Below are positions 15,851 to 25,112 of a stretch of DNA of 64,000 nucleotides, in pieces. Made by a program: the position numbers and the translations under genes. Each line of letters opens with the position of its first letter. Position 1 is the first letter of the stretch. The notes below the pieces were generated by a model. The model was not told where the DNA came from. It made no database searches and saw only the letters and a program-made list of their open reading frames with translations. This DNA comes from Phenylobacterium sp. (GTDB lineage Bacteria; Pseudomonadota; Alphaproteobacteria; Caulobacterales; Caulobacteraceae), in the NCBI RefSeq assembly GCF_019636135.1, contig NZ_JAHBYD010000016.1, positions 53,485-117,484 of the forward strand. The letters are read 5' to 3'.

Positions 15851-18385
15851 ATGAGCGCGGGGGCGCCCTGGTCCGTCAAGGGGATCGACCCCAAGGCCCG
15901 GGAGGTCGCGAAGGACCTTGCCCGCCGCTCGGGCCTGACCCTCGGCGAATGGCTGAACCGCATCATCCTCGAGGACGAGCTCCCCGACGAGGTCACCCAC
16001 GAGAGCCAGTTCGCCGGGCGCCCGCTTCGCGCCGTGGGCGCGCCGCCGCATCTTCGCACGGTCGCCCTCGCGGCCACGCCCCCCGACCTCGCGCGCGTCG
16101 CCGGCGCCCTCGACCGCCTCACCGACCGCATCGAGGCGTCGGAGACCCGCACGGGCCTCGCCATCAACGGCGTCGAGCATTCGGTGCGCCAGGCGCTGGC
16201 CCGCATCGAGACCGCCGAGCGCGAGCAGCACGCCCAGACCGCGCGCCTGGAGGGCCTGCTGGCCGAATCCAACACCCAGCAGAGCTATTTCGGCGAGCGC
16301 CTGCGCCGCATGGAGGCCGAGCCGGCCGGTCCCCGGTCGGCCGAGGCTCTGCGCGCCATCGAGGCGCGCCTCGCCCGCGCCGATCCCGAGCTCGTCGTCG
16401 AAGCCGTGCTCCAGCGCCTGGGCGACCGCCTGGCCCTGGCCGAGAGCCGCACCGCCGCGGCGCTGAGCGATCTCCAGGGCTCGCTGGCCGGTCTCGACCG
16501 GCGGATCGCCGCCGTCGAGGGCGGCGCCATCGCGGGCGAACCCATCGAGCTCAGGTTCGAGGCCCTGGCCCAGGTCCTGACCCATCAGGTCGAGACCGCG
16601 CGCGCCGAGGTGGCCGAGAAGCTGGCGCAGGCCGGGGGCGGCGCGCTCGAGGCCCGCTTCGCCGAACTCACCGAACAGGTCCGCGTCGCCGAGCAGCGCT
16701 CCGCGCAAGCCGTCGAGGCCATCGGCCGCCAGGTGCTCTCCATGGCCGAGGCGGTGGGCCGGAAGCTCACCGAGGTCGACGAGAAGAGCGCCGGCGCCAT
16801 CGACCAGGTCGGGACCGAGGTGGCCCGCATCGCCGGGGCCGTCGAGCTGCGCCTCGCCCGCCAGGAGCAGGCCCAGGCCGCGGCGTTCGAGCGCCTGCAG
16901 GCCGAGCTCGCCAAGGTCACCGGCACGCTGGCCCAGCGCCTCGACACCTCCGAACGGCGCGCCTCTGAAGCACTCGACGGCGTCGAGGCCGAGGTCGCCC
17001 GCGTCTCGAGCCTGGCCGCCGAGGCGCCGCCCGCGGCCGCGGCCCCCGAGCCCACCCTCGCCGAGCTCATCCAGGCCCTCGGGCCGCCGCCCGAGCCCGA
17101 GCCGGAGAAGCCCGATCCCGCCGAGCCGGCCCCCGCCGCCCTCGGCCCCGAGCTGTTCTCCCGCGCCGAGTCCGAACCCGGCGCCGAGCCCGAGCACGAC
17201 GTCGTCGAGCCCCCGTGGCGGCGCCTCGACCTCGACGTCCCCGAGCCCGAGATCCCGGAGGTCTTCGCCCCGCTCGCCGAGGACGCGGACGAGGCGCTTT
17301 TCGAACCCAAGGCCGCTCCCGAGCCCGAACTCTCCACCCGCGAGGTCATCGAGCGCGCCCGCGCCGCCGCCCGCGCCGCCGCCGAACCGCCGGTGCAGAT
17401 GCGCGCCAAGGTCGGCCCCAAGGCGGCCACCGGCCGCCTCTTCCAGGGCTTCGGCCCGAAGCCGAAGAAGCCCGCGCCGGGCAGCACCGCGTTGCAGACC
17501 GCCATGATGATCGCGGGCGGGGCGGCCTTCCTCAGCGTCGGCGCGGCCGGCCTCACCCTGATGCAGGGCCCCGCTTCCCCTGAACAGGCCGCCGAACCCT
17601 CGTCCATCCCGGACAACCCGCGCGCCGCCATGGCGCTCGGCCCCGCGCAGCTGCCGACCCGGCCGAAGGACACGACCGCCCCGGTCTTCGCCACCGTGCG
17701 CGCCGGCGTCGAGGCGGGCGCGCCCGGGGCGCTCGCCCAGCTCACCGCCCTGGCCGAAGCGGGCCATGCCCAGGCCCAGCTCTACCTCGCCCAGCTCTAC
17801 GACACCGGCGCCACCGGCCTCCCGAACAACCCCGCCGAGGCCCGCCGCTGGACCGCGCTCGCCGCCGAGAACGGCGACGTGAAGGCCATGCACAACCTCG
17901 CCGTCTACGAGTTCCGCGGCGAAGGCGGCCCGCAGGACCTGGTCGACGCCGCCCGCTGGTTCAGGAAGGCGGCCGAGGCCGGCGTGGTCGAGAGCCAGTA
18001 CAACCTGGGCCTCCTCTACCAGTCGGGCAGCGGGGTCGATCAGGACCTCGCCGTCGCCCGGCAGTGGTTCGCCCGCGCCGCCGCCCGCGGCGACGCCGAG
18101 GCCCGCAAGGCGCTGGCCGCGCTCGCCCCCAGGCCGGCCGCGCCGCCACCGACGAAACCGCGCGCGCCGGCCCCCGCGCCGAAACCCGCCCCTGCGGCAT
18201 CCGCGTCACCGGCCCTGGCCGCGGGCGTCTCGATGAACGTGCAGCAGACGCAGATGGTCCTCACCCGCCTCGGCTACTACACGGGCCCCATCGACGGCCG
18301 CGTCTCCACCGCCTACCACCGCGCGCTGGCCGAATACCGCCGCGACCAGGACGGCGGCGTCCCACTGTACACGACCGCGCGGTAG
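15851..18385 (+). CDS. podJ: PodJ-like polar localization protein with Sel1 repeats and peptidoglycan-binding domain
   Basis: 844 residues. The start PWSVKGIDPKAREVAKDLAR and GLTLGEWLNRII matches the N-terminus of PodJ-type localization factors. Residues about 80-400 are a long coiled coil rich in Ala, Glu and Arg; 400-520 are Pro/Glu-rich; a membrane helix lies at about 547-570 (TAMMIAGGAAFLSVGAAGLT). The periplasmic part has Sel1-type repeats at about 623-757 (AMHNLAVYEFRGEGGPQD, ESQYNLGLLYQSGSGVDQD) and a peptidoglycan-binding module at 796-843 (QTQMVLTRLGYYTGPIDGR). In Caulobacter, PodJ recruits pilus and holdfast factors to the pole. Architecture fits; orthology is inferred. Confidence 0.8.
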   Translation: MSAGAPWSVKGIDPKAREVAKDLARRSGLTLGEWLNRIILEDELPDEVTHESQFAGRPLRAVGAPPHLRTVALAATPPDLARVAGALDRLTDRIEASETRTGLAINGVEHSVRQALARIETAEREQHAQTARLEGLLAESNTQQSYFGERLRRMEAEPAGPRSAEALRAIEARLARADPELVVEAVLQRLGDRLALAESRTAAALSDLQGSLAGLDRRIAAVEGGAIAGEPIELRFEALAQVLTHQVETARAEVAEKLAQAGGGALEARFAELTEQVRVAEQRSAQAVEAIGRQVLSMAEAVGRKLTEVDEKSAGAIDQVGTEVARIAGAVELRLARQEQAQAAAFERLQAELAKVTGTLAQRLDTSERRASEALDGVEAEVARVSSLAAEAPPAAAAPEPTLAELIQALGPPPEPEPEKPDPAEPAPAALGPELFSRAESEPGAEPEHDVVEPPWRRLDLDVPEPEIPEVFAPLAEDADEALFEPKAAPEPELSTREVIERARAAARAAAEPPVQMRAKVGPKAATGRLFQGFGPKPKKPAPGSTALQTAMMIAGGAAFLSVGAAGLTLMQGPASPEQAAEPSSIPDNPRAAMALGPAQLPTRPKDTTAPVFATVRAGVEAGAPGALAQLTALAEAGHAQAQLYLAQLYDTGATGLPNNPAEARRWTALAAENGDVKAMHNLAVYEFRGEGGPQDLVDAARWFRKAAEAGVVESQYNLGLLYQSGSGVDQDLAVARQWFARAAARGDAEARKALAALAPRPAAPPPTKPRAPAPAPKPAPAASASPALAAGVSMNVQQTQMVLTRLGYYTGPIDGRVSTAYHRALAEYRRDQDGGVPLYTTAR

Positions 18386-18400
18386 ACTCGCGGCGGAGGC

Positions 18401-19402
18401 CTAGTAGAGGTCGGTGCGGTAGTTGCTCTCCAGGCCCTTGGCGACCAGGCCCCGGTTGACCGCCATGCGCAGGACCGTGGCCGCGACGCCCCGCGCCCTG
18501 TTGAGCTTCACGTGCGCGACGAACGCGGCGGCCGGATCTATCGCCGCGGGCGGACGGTCCGGCGCCCAGGCGTCCGCCCGCTGCAACGCCGGGCTCTCGG
18601 TCGGGGCCGCCGGCGCGGCGTCGATCACCAGCGCGAGCACCGGCGTCCGCGCCTCGACGACGAAGTCACGCCGCAGCGCCTCGTCGGCCGTCAACTGCGC
18701 CGGGCCGCGCAGCGTCAGGGTCGCCGTCGCGCCGGGGATCACGCACAACGCCGCCACGCGCGGCTGCTGCAGGATGTTGCGGTAGCCGAACGCCAGCTTG
18801 TTGCCCGGCCGCTCGGCCACGACCACCCGTCCCGCCAGCCGCCGGATCAGCAGCCCCGCCGGATCGCCCTTCGGGCTGATGTCGATGCGTCCCGAGGCGT
18901 CCTGGGTGGCCAGGGCCAGGAACCGCGTCGCCGCGAGGAAGGCCTCGGCGCCGTCCGGCGCTACACAGGGCTCGGCGGCCCAGAACGCCGACCGGATCAG
19001 CGCCTTGGCGCAGTGGATGAAGCACTCCTCGACGTCGATCTCGACGCCCCCGGCGTCGACCGCCCGGATCCGGCCGTTGGCCCGCAGGGTCTCGCCGATC
19101 CCGCCGGCCAGGAACAGCAGGCCCACGCCCTGGCCCGCCGCGAGAGGCCCGAGGTCGTCCATCGCGCCGAAGGGCAGGCGGAGCGTTCGCGCGTCCGGCG
19201 TCCGCGCGAAGCCGGCCTCGCCGCCCGCCGCGCCGATGCGTGGACCGTCCGGCCCCGCCACGCCCACGAAGGCGAGCCGCGACGCGGCGATCCAGGCCCG
19301 GGCCTGGTCGTCCAGGTGATCGATCACCTTCATCTTCACGCCGAGCGGCGGCACGCCCAGGCAGGCTTCCATCTCGGCGACCGTGGCGATCGTTCCGGTC
19401 AT
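18401..19402 (-). CDS. Pyridoxamine 5'-phosphate oxidase-like FMN-binding protein (MSMEG_1004-type)
   Basis: 333 residues from the ATG at 19402 (MTGTIATVAEMEACLGV), with AAGGA as ribosome site. A first half (about 40-130, AWIAASRLAFVGVAGPDGPR) and a second PNPOx-like split-barrel (about 165-260, RFLALATQDASGRIDISPKG and DPAGLLIRRLAGRVVVAERP) with GYRNILQQPRVAALCVIPG are visible. Proteins of this type bind flavin; substrates are mostly unknown. It diverges from the flavin monooxygenase gene, and a Fur-box-like site sits between them, which hints at iron-linked control. Confidence 0.8.
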   Translation of the reverse strand: MTGTIATVAEMEACLGVPPLGVKMKVIDHLDDQARAWIAASRLAFVGVAGPDGPRIGAAGGEAGFARTPDARTLRLPFGAMDDLGPLAAGQGVGLLFLAGGIGETLRANGRIRAVDAGGVEIDVEECFIHCAKALIRSAFWAAEPCVAPDGAEAFLAATRFLALATQDASGRIDISPKGDPAGLLIRRLAGRVVVAERPGNKLAFGYRNILQQPRVAALCVIPGATATLTLRGPAQLTADEALRRDFVVEARTPVLALVIDAAPAAPTESPALQRADAWAPDRPPAAIDPAAAFVAHVKLNRARGVAATVLRMAVNRGLVAKGLESNYRTDLY

Positions 19403-19436
19403 GCGCAGTCCTTTCGTCGGCCTGACGATGCGCGTT

Positions 19437-19465
19437 TTGCGAGTCATTCGCAACTCACTTGCGAA
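19437..19465. promoter_or_regulatory. Fur-box-like alternating hexamers in divergent promoter
   Basis: TTGCGA-N5-TCGCAA-N5-TTGCGAA: three alternating hexamers, the layout of overlapping Fur sites and similar to TTGCGAnTnATTCGCAA elements before iron-uptake genes of related bacteria. Centred between the PNPOx-like and monooxygenase starts, it could control both. Confidence 0.5.
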
Positions 19466-19521
19466 CCGCTCTCAACTGAGACATCGTCGCCGTCTGCAGG
19501 GCCAGGGGGGCGGAGGCGGCG

Positions 19522-20859
19522 ATGGGGAAGCGTGTCTGTGTCGTCGGGGCGGGCCCGTCGGGCCTCGCGGCCCTGAAGACGCTCCGCCAGGCCGGGCTCG
19601 ACGCGTCGGGCTTCGAGATGTCGCCGGTCGTCGGCGGGCACTGGGTGATCGACAACCCCAACGGCCGCGCCGCCGCCTACCGCTCGCTGCGCACCAACAC
19701 CACCAAGCGCATGAGCCGCTTCAGCGACTTCGAGATGCCCGACGCGTGGCCGGCCTTCCCCAGCCACGACCAGGTTCGCGCCTGGCTGGAATCCTACGTC
19801 GACGCCTTCGGCTTCCGCGACGCCATCCACACCCGCACGACCGTCGACCTCGCCACGCCCCGGGACGGGGGCGGCTGGGACGTCTCGCTGATCGACGCGG
19901 AGGGCCGGACGCGCACCGAGCGGTTCGACGCCCTGGTGGCCGCCAGCGGAAACTATTGGGACGCCCGCCTGCCGACGTGGGACGGCGCCTTCGACGGCCG
20001 CATCCTCCACGCCCAGGCCTATCGCGATCCCGAGACGCCGTTCGACACCCGCGGCAAGCGCGTGATCGTCGTGGGCATCGGCAACACCGGCTGTGAGCTG
20101 GCCTGCGAGATCGCCGCGGCCGGCGCGGCCTCGGTGCATATCTCGGCGCGGAGCGGAACCTGGATCATGCCCCGGACGGTGAGCGGCGCGCCCGGCGCCG
20201 ACCAGGCCCCGATGACCCATCCCACCGACCCGGTGATCCGGCCGCTCGACCTGTTGCCCGGCTGGGCGCAACGCGCGCTGTTCCAGCGCATCGCCAAGGG
20301 CCGCATCGTAGGCATGTTCACGGAGAGGATGGCGCGGCTCCAGGCGCTCGGCCTGCCGGCGCCGCCGGCGCACCCGCTGTCGAAGCGCCCGACGGCCTCC
20401 GATGACATCCTGGACGCCCTGGAGAGCGGCGCCGTGAAGGCCAAGCCGGCGATCGAGCGCCTGGATGGCCCCGAGGTGGTGTTCGCGGACGGCTCGCGCC
20501 TTCCGGCCGACCTGGTGCTCTGCGCCACCGGCTACCGCCTCGCCTACCCCTATCTCGACGCCGGCGTCGCCGACACGCGCGGCGACGACCTCAGCCTCTT
20601 CATGGGAACGGTCGCGCCGGATCGCGAGGACCTCTTCTTCGTCGGCGTCAGCCGGCCGACCGGCGCGTTCTGGCCGATCGCCGAGGCCCAGGCGCAGTTC
20701 GCCGCCGCGATGCTCACCGGCGCCTACCGTCCGCCGTCGCGCAAGGCCCGCGCCCGGCGCGCCCGTCCGATCCTCGGGCGCAACGCCTGGAGTCCTGCGA
20801 TCTACGGGCAGGAGCTGCGCGGGGAACTGCGCCGCGGCCGTGGGCGGAAGCCGTCCTGA
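19522..20859 (+). CDS. Flavin-containing monooxygenase
   Basis: 445 residues. The FAD Rossmann motif VCVVGAGPSGLAALK is at residues 5-19. The FMO fingerprint-like FDGRILHAQAYRDP is at about 156, the NADPH motif VIVVGIGNTGCELACEIA at about 180, and the ATG-type LVLCATGYRLAYPYL at about 333. Class B flavin monooxygenases oxygenate soft nucleophiles (N- or S-oxidation) or perform Baeyer-Villiger oxidation. The HG-rich Baeyer-Villiger fingerprint (FxGxxxHxxxWP/D) is only partly met, so N/S-oxygenation is as likely. The downstream catabolic operons are too far away to assign a pathway. Confidence 0.85.
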   Translation: MGKRVCVVGAGPSGLAALKTLRQAGLDASGFEMSPVVGGHWVIDNPNGRAAAYRSLRTNTTKRMSRFSDFEMPDAWPAFPSHDQVRAWLESYVDAFGFRDAIHTRTTVDLATPRDGGGWDVSLIDAEGRTRTERFDALVAASGNYWDARLPTWDGAFDGRILHAQAYRDPETPFDTRGKRVIVVGIGNTGCELACEIAAAGAASVHISARSGTWIMPRTVSGAPGADQAPMTHPTDPVIRPLDLLPGWAQRALFQRIAKGRIVGMFTERMARLQALGLPAPPAHPLSKRPTASDDILDALESGAVKAKPAIERLDGPEVVFADGSRLPADLVLCATGYRLAYPYLDAGVADTRGDDLSLFMGTVAPDREDLFFVGVSRPTGAFWPIAEAQAQFAAAMLTGAYRPPSRKARARRARPILGRNAWSPAIYGQELRGELRRGRGRKPS

Positions 20860-20990
20860 CCGGGTGAATTCCCCCGGCTGACGAACGCAGGGGATGCGCA
20901 CGCATGGGGCCATGCCCCGCGCCGCCTTCCGCGCCCGTCTGAATCGATGACAGTCTGGACGCGGCCGCCGTGCAGGAACTAGGCAGGACC

Positions 20991-21914
20991 GTGGACATCT
21001 ACCTGCCGATCGCCGAAGTCGCGGTGAACGCGCCGCTCATCGTGGCGCTGGGCGCGCTCGTGGGCTTCATCTCGGGCATGTTCGGGATCGGCGGCGGCTT
21101 CCTGATGACGCCGATGCTGGTGTTCCTCGGCATCCCGGCGCCGGTGGCCGTCTCGTCGATGGCCAACCATGTCGCCGCGTCCTCCATGTCGAGCGTCATC
21201 GCCTACAGCCGCCGCAAGGCCGTGGACCTGCGGATGGGCGCGGTGCTGGCCGCCGGCGGCGTGGCGGGCGCCTTCCTGGGCGTCGAGCTCTTCCGCTGGC
21301 TGCGCCTGCTGGGCCAGGCCGACCTGGTCGTCGCGCTCTCGTACCTGCTGTTCCTGACCGTCATCGGCGGGCTGATGCTGATCGAGAGCCTGGGGACCAT
21401 CCTGCGCCGCCGCCGCGGCGAAGCCCCGCCGCCGCGCCGCGACCGCCGCCCGGTCTGGCTCTACGGCCTGCCGTTCAAGATGCGGTTCCCGCGTTCGCGG
21501 CTCTACATCAGCGTCATCCCGCCGGTGCTGCTGGGCGCGTTCGTGGGCGTGCTCTCGGCGATCATGGGCGTGGGCGGCGGGTTCATCCTGGTGCCGGCGA
21601 TGATCTACGTCCTGCGCATGCCGGCCGGCATGGTGGTGGGCACGAGCCTGCTGCAGATCATCATCACCGCCGGGCTCACGGGCGTGCTCCAGGCCGGCCG
21701 CAACCAGACCGTCGACATCGTGCTCGCCACGCTCCTGCTGCTGGGCGGCATCGTCGGCGCCCAGTTCGGCGCGCGGGCGTCCTCCCGCTTCCGGGCCGAG
21801 GAGTTGCGCGCGATCCTGGCGCTGATCGTCCTGATGGTCGGCCTGCGCATGGGCCTGGGCCTCTTCCTCACGCCCGACGAGCCGTTCGTCCTGCTGTCGG
21901 GGGCGAACGGATGA
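20991..21914 (+). CDS. TauE/SafE-family membrane anion exporter
   Basis: 307 residues from the GTG at 20991, which follows AGGCAGGA at ideal spacing; a GTG at 20970 would add seven residues. There are about eight hydrophobic segments and two copies of the TauE signature, GMFGIGGGFLMTPMLVFLGI and AIMGVGGGFILVPAMIYVL, one in each half. A basic cytoplasmic loop (RRRRGEAPPPRRDRR) separates the halves. Members move sulfite, sulfoacetate or similar anions across the inner membrane. The stop overlaps the next start (ATGA), so it is coupled to the TIGR02186 protein, a pairing common in alphaproteobacteria. Confidence 0.9.
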   Translation: MDIYLPIAEVAVNAPLIVALGALVGFISGMFGIGGGFLMTPMLVFLGIPAPVAVSSMANHVAASSMSSVIAYSRRKAVDLRMGAVLAAGGVAGAFLGVELFRWLRLLGQADLVVALSYLLFLTVIGGLMLIESLGTILRRRRGEAPPPRRDRRPVWLYGLPFKMRFPRSRLYISVIPPVLLGAFVGVLSAIMGVGGGFILVPAMIYVLRMPAGMVVGTSLLQIIITAGLTGVLQAGRNQTVDIVLATLLLLGGIVGAQFGARASSRFRAEELRAILALIVLMVGLRMGLGLFLTPDEPFVLLSGANG

Positions 21915-22729
21915 TCGCCGCTCTCGCCGCCGCCCTCGCGACCGCCGCCGGCCCGCCCTCGCCGCCGCTGCCGCCGTCGCCGGCCGCATCGTCGACCCCG
22001 GTGATCTCGGCCGCGCTCACCGACACCAACGTGCAGGTGAAGTCCGACTTCCGCGGCGCGCGCATCGTCCTCTACGGCGCGGTGTTCGACGCCGCCGCGC
22101 GGCCGTCGGACGTGGTGATCCTGGTGCGCGGACCCGAGCAGCCCGTGCGCCTGACCCGCAAGCAGAAGGTGGCCGGCCTCTGGCTCAACAGCCGCCCGGT
22201 CGTGTTCCGCGGCGCCCCCGGCTTCTACCGGGCCGCCTCGAACCGCCCGCTGGAGGACATCGCCAACTTCGGCGTCCTGCGCCGCCTGGGCGCCGGCGTC
22301 GACCACCTCGCCATCAACGCCCCGGAGGAGCAGCGCACCGAGACGCGCTATGGCGTCAAGGACGTGGTCGTGAGCCGCCTGGGCTCGGACTACTATGTCT
22401 GGCGCCGCGCGGTCGTGCGCCTGAAGGAGAAGGCCGGGCTCTACCACGAGGACGACGAGGGGGTGCGCTTCGTCGACCGCGGCCTCTTCCGCGCCGAGAT
22501 CGCGCTGCCCACGGGCGCGCCCACCGGCGTCTACCGCGCCGACATCCTGCTGTTCCAGAACGGCGTCGCCGTCTCGCGGCGCACCCTCACCCTGACGGTG
22601 GAGAAGGTCGGGCTCGAAAGGGCTCTTTACGTGTGGGCGCATGAGAGGCCATGGTCCTACGGTCTGGCCGCCATGGCGTTCGCCATGCTGGCCGGTTGGG
22701 CGGCCTCGGCGGCATTCCGGAGAGACTGA
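21911..22729 (+). CDS. TIGR02186-family membrane-anchored protein
   Basis: 272 residues. The N-terminal hydrophobic segment (AALAAALATAAG) and Pro-rich linker suggest export. The body at about 30-240 has the family features TDTNVQVKSDFRGARIVLYG, LVRGPEQPVRLTRKQKVAG, LWLNSRPVVF and FFRAEIALP-type strands. A C-terminal transmembrane helix lies at about 245-268 (YGLAAMAFAMLAGWAASAAF). Function is unknown; it is regularly encoded next to TauE-type exporters, which supports a joint role at the membrane. Confidence 0.85.
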   Translation: MIAALAAALATAAGPPSPPLPPSPAASSTPVISAALTDTNVQVKSDFRGARIVLYGAVFDAAARPSDVVILVRGPEQPVRLTRKQKVAGLWLNSRPVVFRGAPGFYRAASNRPLEDIANFGVLRRLGAGVDHLAINAPEEQRTETRYGVKDVVVSRLGSDYYVWRRAVVRLKEKAGLYHEDDEGVRFVDRGLFRAEIALPTGAPTGVYRADILLFQNGVAVSRRTLTLTVEKVGLERALYVWAHERPWSYGLAAMAFAMLAGWAASAAFRRD

Positions 22730-22735
22730 TTGCTC

Positions 22736-23203
22736 ATGGATGACGTACGGCCCGCCCGGCGGGCGGAGTCCATTCCGGCGGCGCTCTGGGCCATCGCCCT
22801 CCTGGCGCTCGCGCCCTTCCCGGTCTCGGCCGGCCTCTACAGCTACGGCCCCGCCGACCTCGCCCGCCCGGCGCTGACCGTCCTGCTCGGGTGGAGCGCC
22901 ACCGTCCTGGCGTTCCTGGGCGGCGTGCGCTGGGGCCTGGAGACCCGCGAGCCCAGCCCCCGCGCCAACCGCCAGCTCTTCTCGGCCATGTGCGCGGTGG
23001 CCGCCTGCGTCGTCCTGCTGGCCCGCGGCCGCGCGCCCGACACCTGGATCATGGCGGGCTTCATCGGCGCCTTCCTGATCCAGTGGCTGTTCGACCACCA
23101 TACCCCGGACACGCCCAGGCGCTATCCGCTGCTCTCCACCGCCATGACCAGCGCCGCCTGCATCTCGCTGGCGCTCGCCCTCGAAAAGGCGATGCACGCC
23201 TAG
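22736..23203 (+). CDS. DUF3429 integral membrane protein
   Basis: 155 residues from the ATG at 22736, 6 nt after the previous stop; a TTG at 22730 is an alternative. Four to five transmembrane segments (ALWAIALLALAPFPVSAGLY, VLLGWSATVLAFLGGVRWGL, FSAMCAVAACVVLLARG, IMAGFIGAFLIQWLFDHH). LGGVRWG and QWLFD are typical of DUF3429. Function unknown. It is probably the last gene of the TauE transcript. Confidence 0.8.
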   Translation: MDDVRPARRAESIPAALWAIALLALAPFPVSAGLYSYGPADLARPALTVLLGWSATVLAFLGGVRWGLETREPSPRANRQLFSAMCAVAACVVLLARGRAPDTWIMAGFIGAFLIQWLFDHHTPDTPRRYPLLSTAMTSAACISLALALEKAMHA

Positions 23204-23393
23204 AGGCGAGGCCATGCCCGGCGCCGCCGAACAGCGCACATCCAAAACGTGTTTAGCTTGCAACCTATGGTATTTTCCAAGCAAAATCAGCCTGTTATTT
23301 CGCAAACCACGTTCGCCGACGTTCATTTCGACGTAAGGCTTCACGGCTAAGCTTGCCGCTTTCAGGGGTGTCTTCCGCTCGAAGGGCGGGCCG
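23204..23393. promoter_or_regulatory. Relatively AT-rich upstream region
   Basis: This gap is far more AT-rich than its surroundings, especially 23236-23330. It probably holds the promoter of the 374-residue unknown gene. No -35/-10 pair stands out clearly enough to mark. Confidence 0.4.
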
Positions 23394-24518
23394 ATGAAGC
23401 AGAAGCAGGCGCACAAGCCGTACCGAAGCCTGGTCGCGCTCAACAAGACCGGCTCGACCACGCGGGTCCTCAACCTCGCCATGGTGGCGCGGACCTATGG
23501 GACCACGCCCGAACACTCTGCCCAGCCTTTCTTCAGGTCGCTTCTGCTCAATCGGGGGATTGTGCTGAAGCACCGGTTGCGGGCCGACGACGCGCCGCTC
23601 CTGAGCGGTCGCGCCGGCACGGCCACCAAGGTCATCATTCCATTCGATCCCAAGAACCTGGGCGCGGGGGGCGCCTCGTTCCTGGTGGGCGAAAAGGGGT
23701 GGCTCGACCTGGTGGAGGAGCTCTCGGATAGTGACGAGAACTTCGCCCGCGACCGCTCCCTTCTGGAGTGCCTGGACGGCCTGCCGTCGTTCGACCCGTT
23801 CCTGCTGCGCGAGCACCTGCGGCGCGCGGGCTTCCGGCCGGCCGACTGCTACTTCGCCATCTCGGCCAACGACCGCGAACGCATGCGCCGCTTCGTCGAG
23901 GTCGAGATCGGCAAGCTGATCGACCTCGCCTACCAGGGCCAGCGCATCAGCGACGGCTCGTCGGGCAAGCTGGTCGAGATCCTGCTGGCGTCCGACACCG
24001 ACGACCGGCTGGAGCCGCTGCGCCTCACCCTGCGCCTGGAAGGCGAGGCCTACCGCGAGGGCATCTTCAGTTGGAAGGGCTTCCTCTACTACAAGTGGGT
24101 GCTGGCCGACCTGATGGTCACGCTGAAGCAGGTGGTGGTCGAACTGGGCCAGCTCGAGATCTCCGACAGCGTCAACGCCGAGATCCGCACCTTCGTGGCC
24201 AAGTCGCGCGCCCGCCTGCAACGCACCATCCAACGGCGCGTCCGCGATGTCGGCCTCACGCTCCAGACCTACGACGAGGCCTTCGCCAGGCTGACCGGCG
24301 CCGGCGACGCGGTGGCCTTCCGCGAGTTCCTGCTGGCCTCGCCCGCGATGTTCCTGGAGCTCGGCGAGCGGGTGGGCATGATCTCGCACATCGCCAGCTT
24401 CTGGCGCTATCGCTTCCCGCCGGGCACGCCGCTGCGCGCCGGGGCCGACGACATCCTCGACCTGCTGCAGGACTTCGAGACCGGCCTCGCCCAGCCCACG
24501 CTCTACCTCGCCGCGTAA
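23394..24518 (+). CDS. Conserved-looking soluble protein, unknown
   Basis: 374 residues without signal peptide or membrane segments. The N-terminus is basic (MKQKQAHKPYRSLVALNKTG). Clear local features are TKVIIPFDPKNLGAGGASFL near 75, FLVGEKGWLDLVEELSDSDE, FDPFLLREHLRRAGFRPADC near 140, and a mostly helical C-terminal half with LRLEGEAYREGIFSWKGFLY and LMVTLKQVVVELGQLEI. I do not recognise the family. The composition and codon pattern are those of an ordinary chromosomal gene. The AT-rich upstream gap suggests its own promoter. Confidence 0.75.
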   Translation: MKQKQAHKPYRSLVALNKTGSTTRVLNLAMVARTYGTTPEHSAQPFFRSLLLNRGIVLKHRLRADDAPLLSGRAGTATKVIIPFDPKNLGAGGASFLVGEKGWLDLVEELSDSDENFARDRSLLECLDGLPSFDPFLLREHLRRAGFRPADCYFAISANDRERMRRFVEVEIGKLIDLAYQGQRISDGSSGKLVEILLASDTDDRLEPLRLTLRLEGEAYREGIFSWKGFLYYKWVLADLMVTLKQVVVELGQLEISDSVNAEIRTFVAKSRARLQRTIQRRVRDVGLTLQTYDEAFARLTGAGDAVAFREFLLASPAMFLELGERVGMISHIASFWRYRFPPGTPLRAGADDILDLLQDFETGLAQPTLYLAA

Positions 24519-24560
24519 CGCCGATTCGCTTTCGCCGCCGAGTAGAGGCATGATGGGGCC

Positions 24561-25031
24561 ATGAGCCTCGCCAGCCTCTTCGGCCTGCGGCCTCGTGAAG
24601 GCCGCGCGCACGACCCGTCCCGCCCCTGGGCCGGACCGGCGGACGGCACCCCGATCCATGGTTTCCTCGACCAGCGCGGCGTGCCCTGGCGCGCCCCGCG
24701 CGGCGAACTCATCGAGCGCTTCGGCGTCACGGACGGCGCGATCCCGATCGCCACCGCGCGCCCGGTCCTGCCGGGGCTGGTGGGCGCGCTGACCACGCAA
24801 GCGGGCCTGCCGCCCAGCCTTCCCGCCACCGAGTTCACCGGCCTCATAAGGCTGGGCGGAACGCCCGTCGCCGATGTCCGCCAGGCCGCCGACGAGGTCA
24901 GCCAGTACCTGGGCCGCGGCCGGGTCGAGGAGAGCCGCGCCGGCGCCGAATGCCTCTGGCGCTTCGGGGCCGCCTCGCTGTCGCTGCGCAGCACGCCCGA
25001 CGGCTGCGAGATCCGCATCCGGACGGCCTGA
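24561..25031 (+). CDS. Hypothetical protein
   Basis: 156 residues, soluble, beginning MSLASLFGLRPREGRAHD. A conserved-looking part covers about 40-110 (GVPWRAPRGELIERFGVTDG, then FTGLIRLGGTPVADVRQAAD), ending LRSTPDGCEIRIRT. No recognisable domain. It is 42 nt downstream of the 374-residue gene and may be co-transcribed with it. Confidence 0.6.
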   Translation: MSLASLFGLRPREGRAHDPSRPWAGPADGTPIHGFLDQRGVPWRAPRGELIERFGVTDGAIPIATARPVLPGLVGALTTQAGLPPSLPATEFTGLIRLGGTPVADVRQAADEVSQYLGRGRVEESRAGAECLWRFGAASLSLRSTPDGCEIRIRTA

Positions 25032-25112
25032 GCCCGCGCAACCTTCCGGTCGACGGACGGCGCCGCACAAAGTAGCGTCCGGCGGCGTTGCGTCGGCAGA
25101 GTGGCTTCACCG

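Noticed and set aside
14204..17893. A 1,229-codon minus-strand frame opposite the MprF-like and PodJ-like genes
   Set aside because: Gly/Leu/Arg repeats such as LGLGLGAGF are the reverse reading of coiled-coil codons; no domain matches.
20979..21989. A 336-codon minus-strand frame rich in His and Arg opposite the TauE gene
   Set aside because: The composition is the antisense of a membrane protein and the real gene has full TauE motifs.
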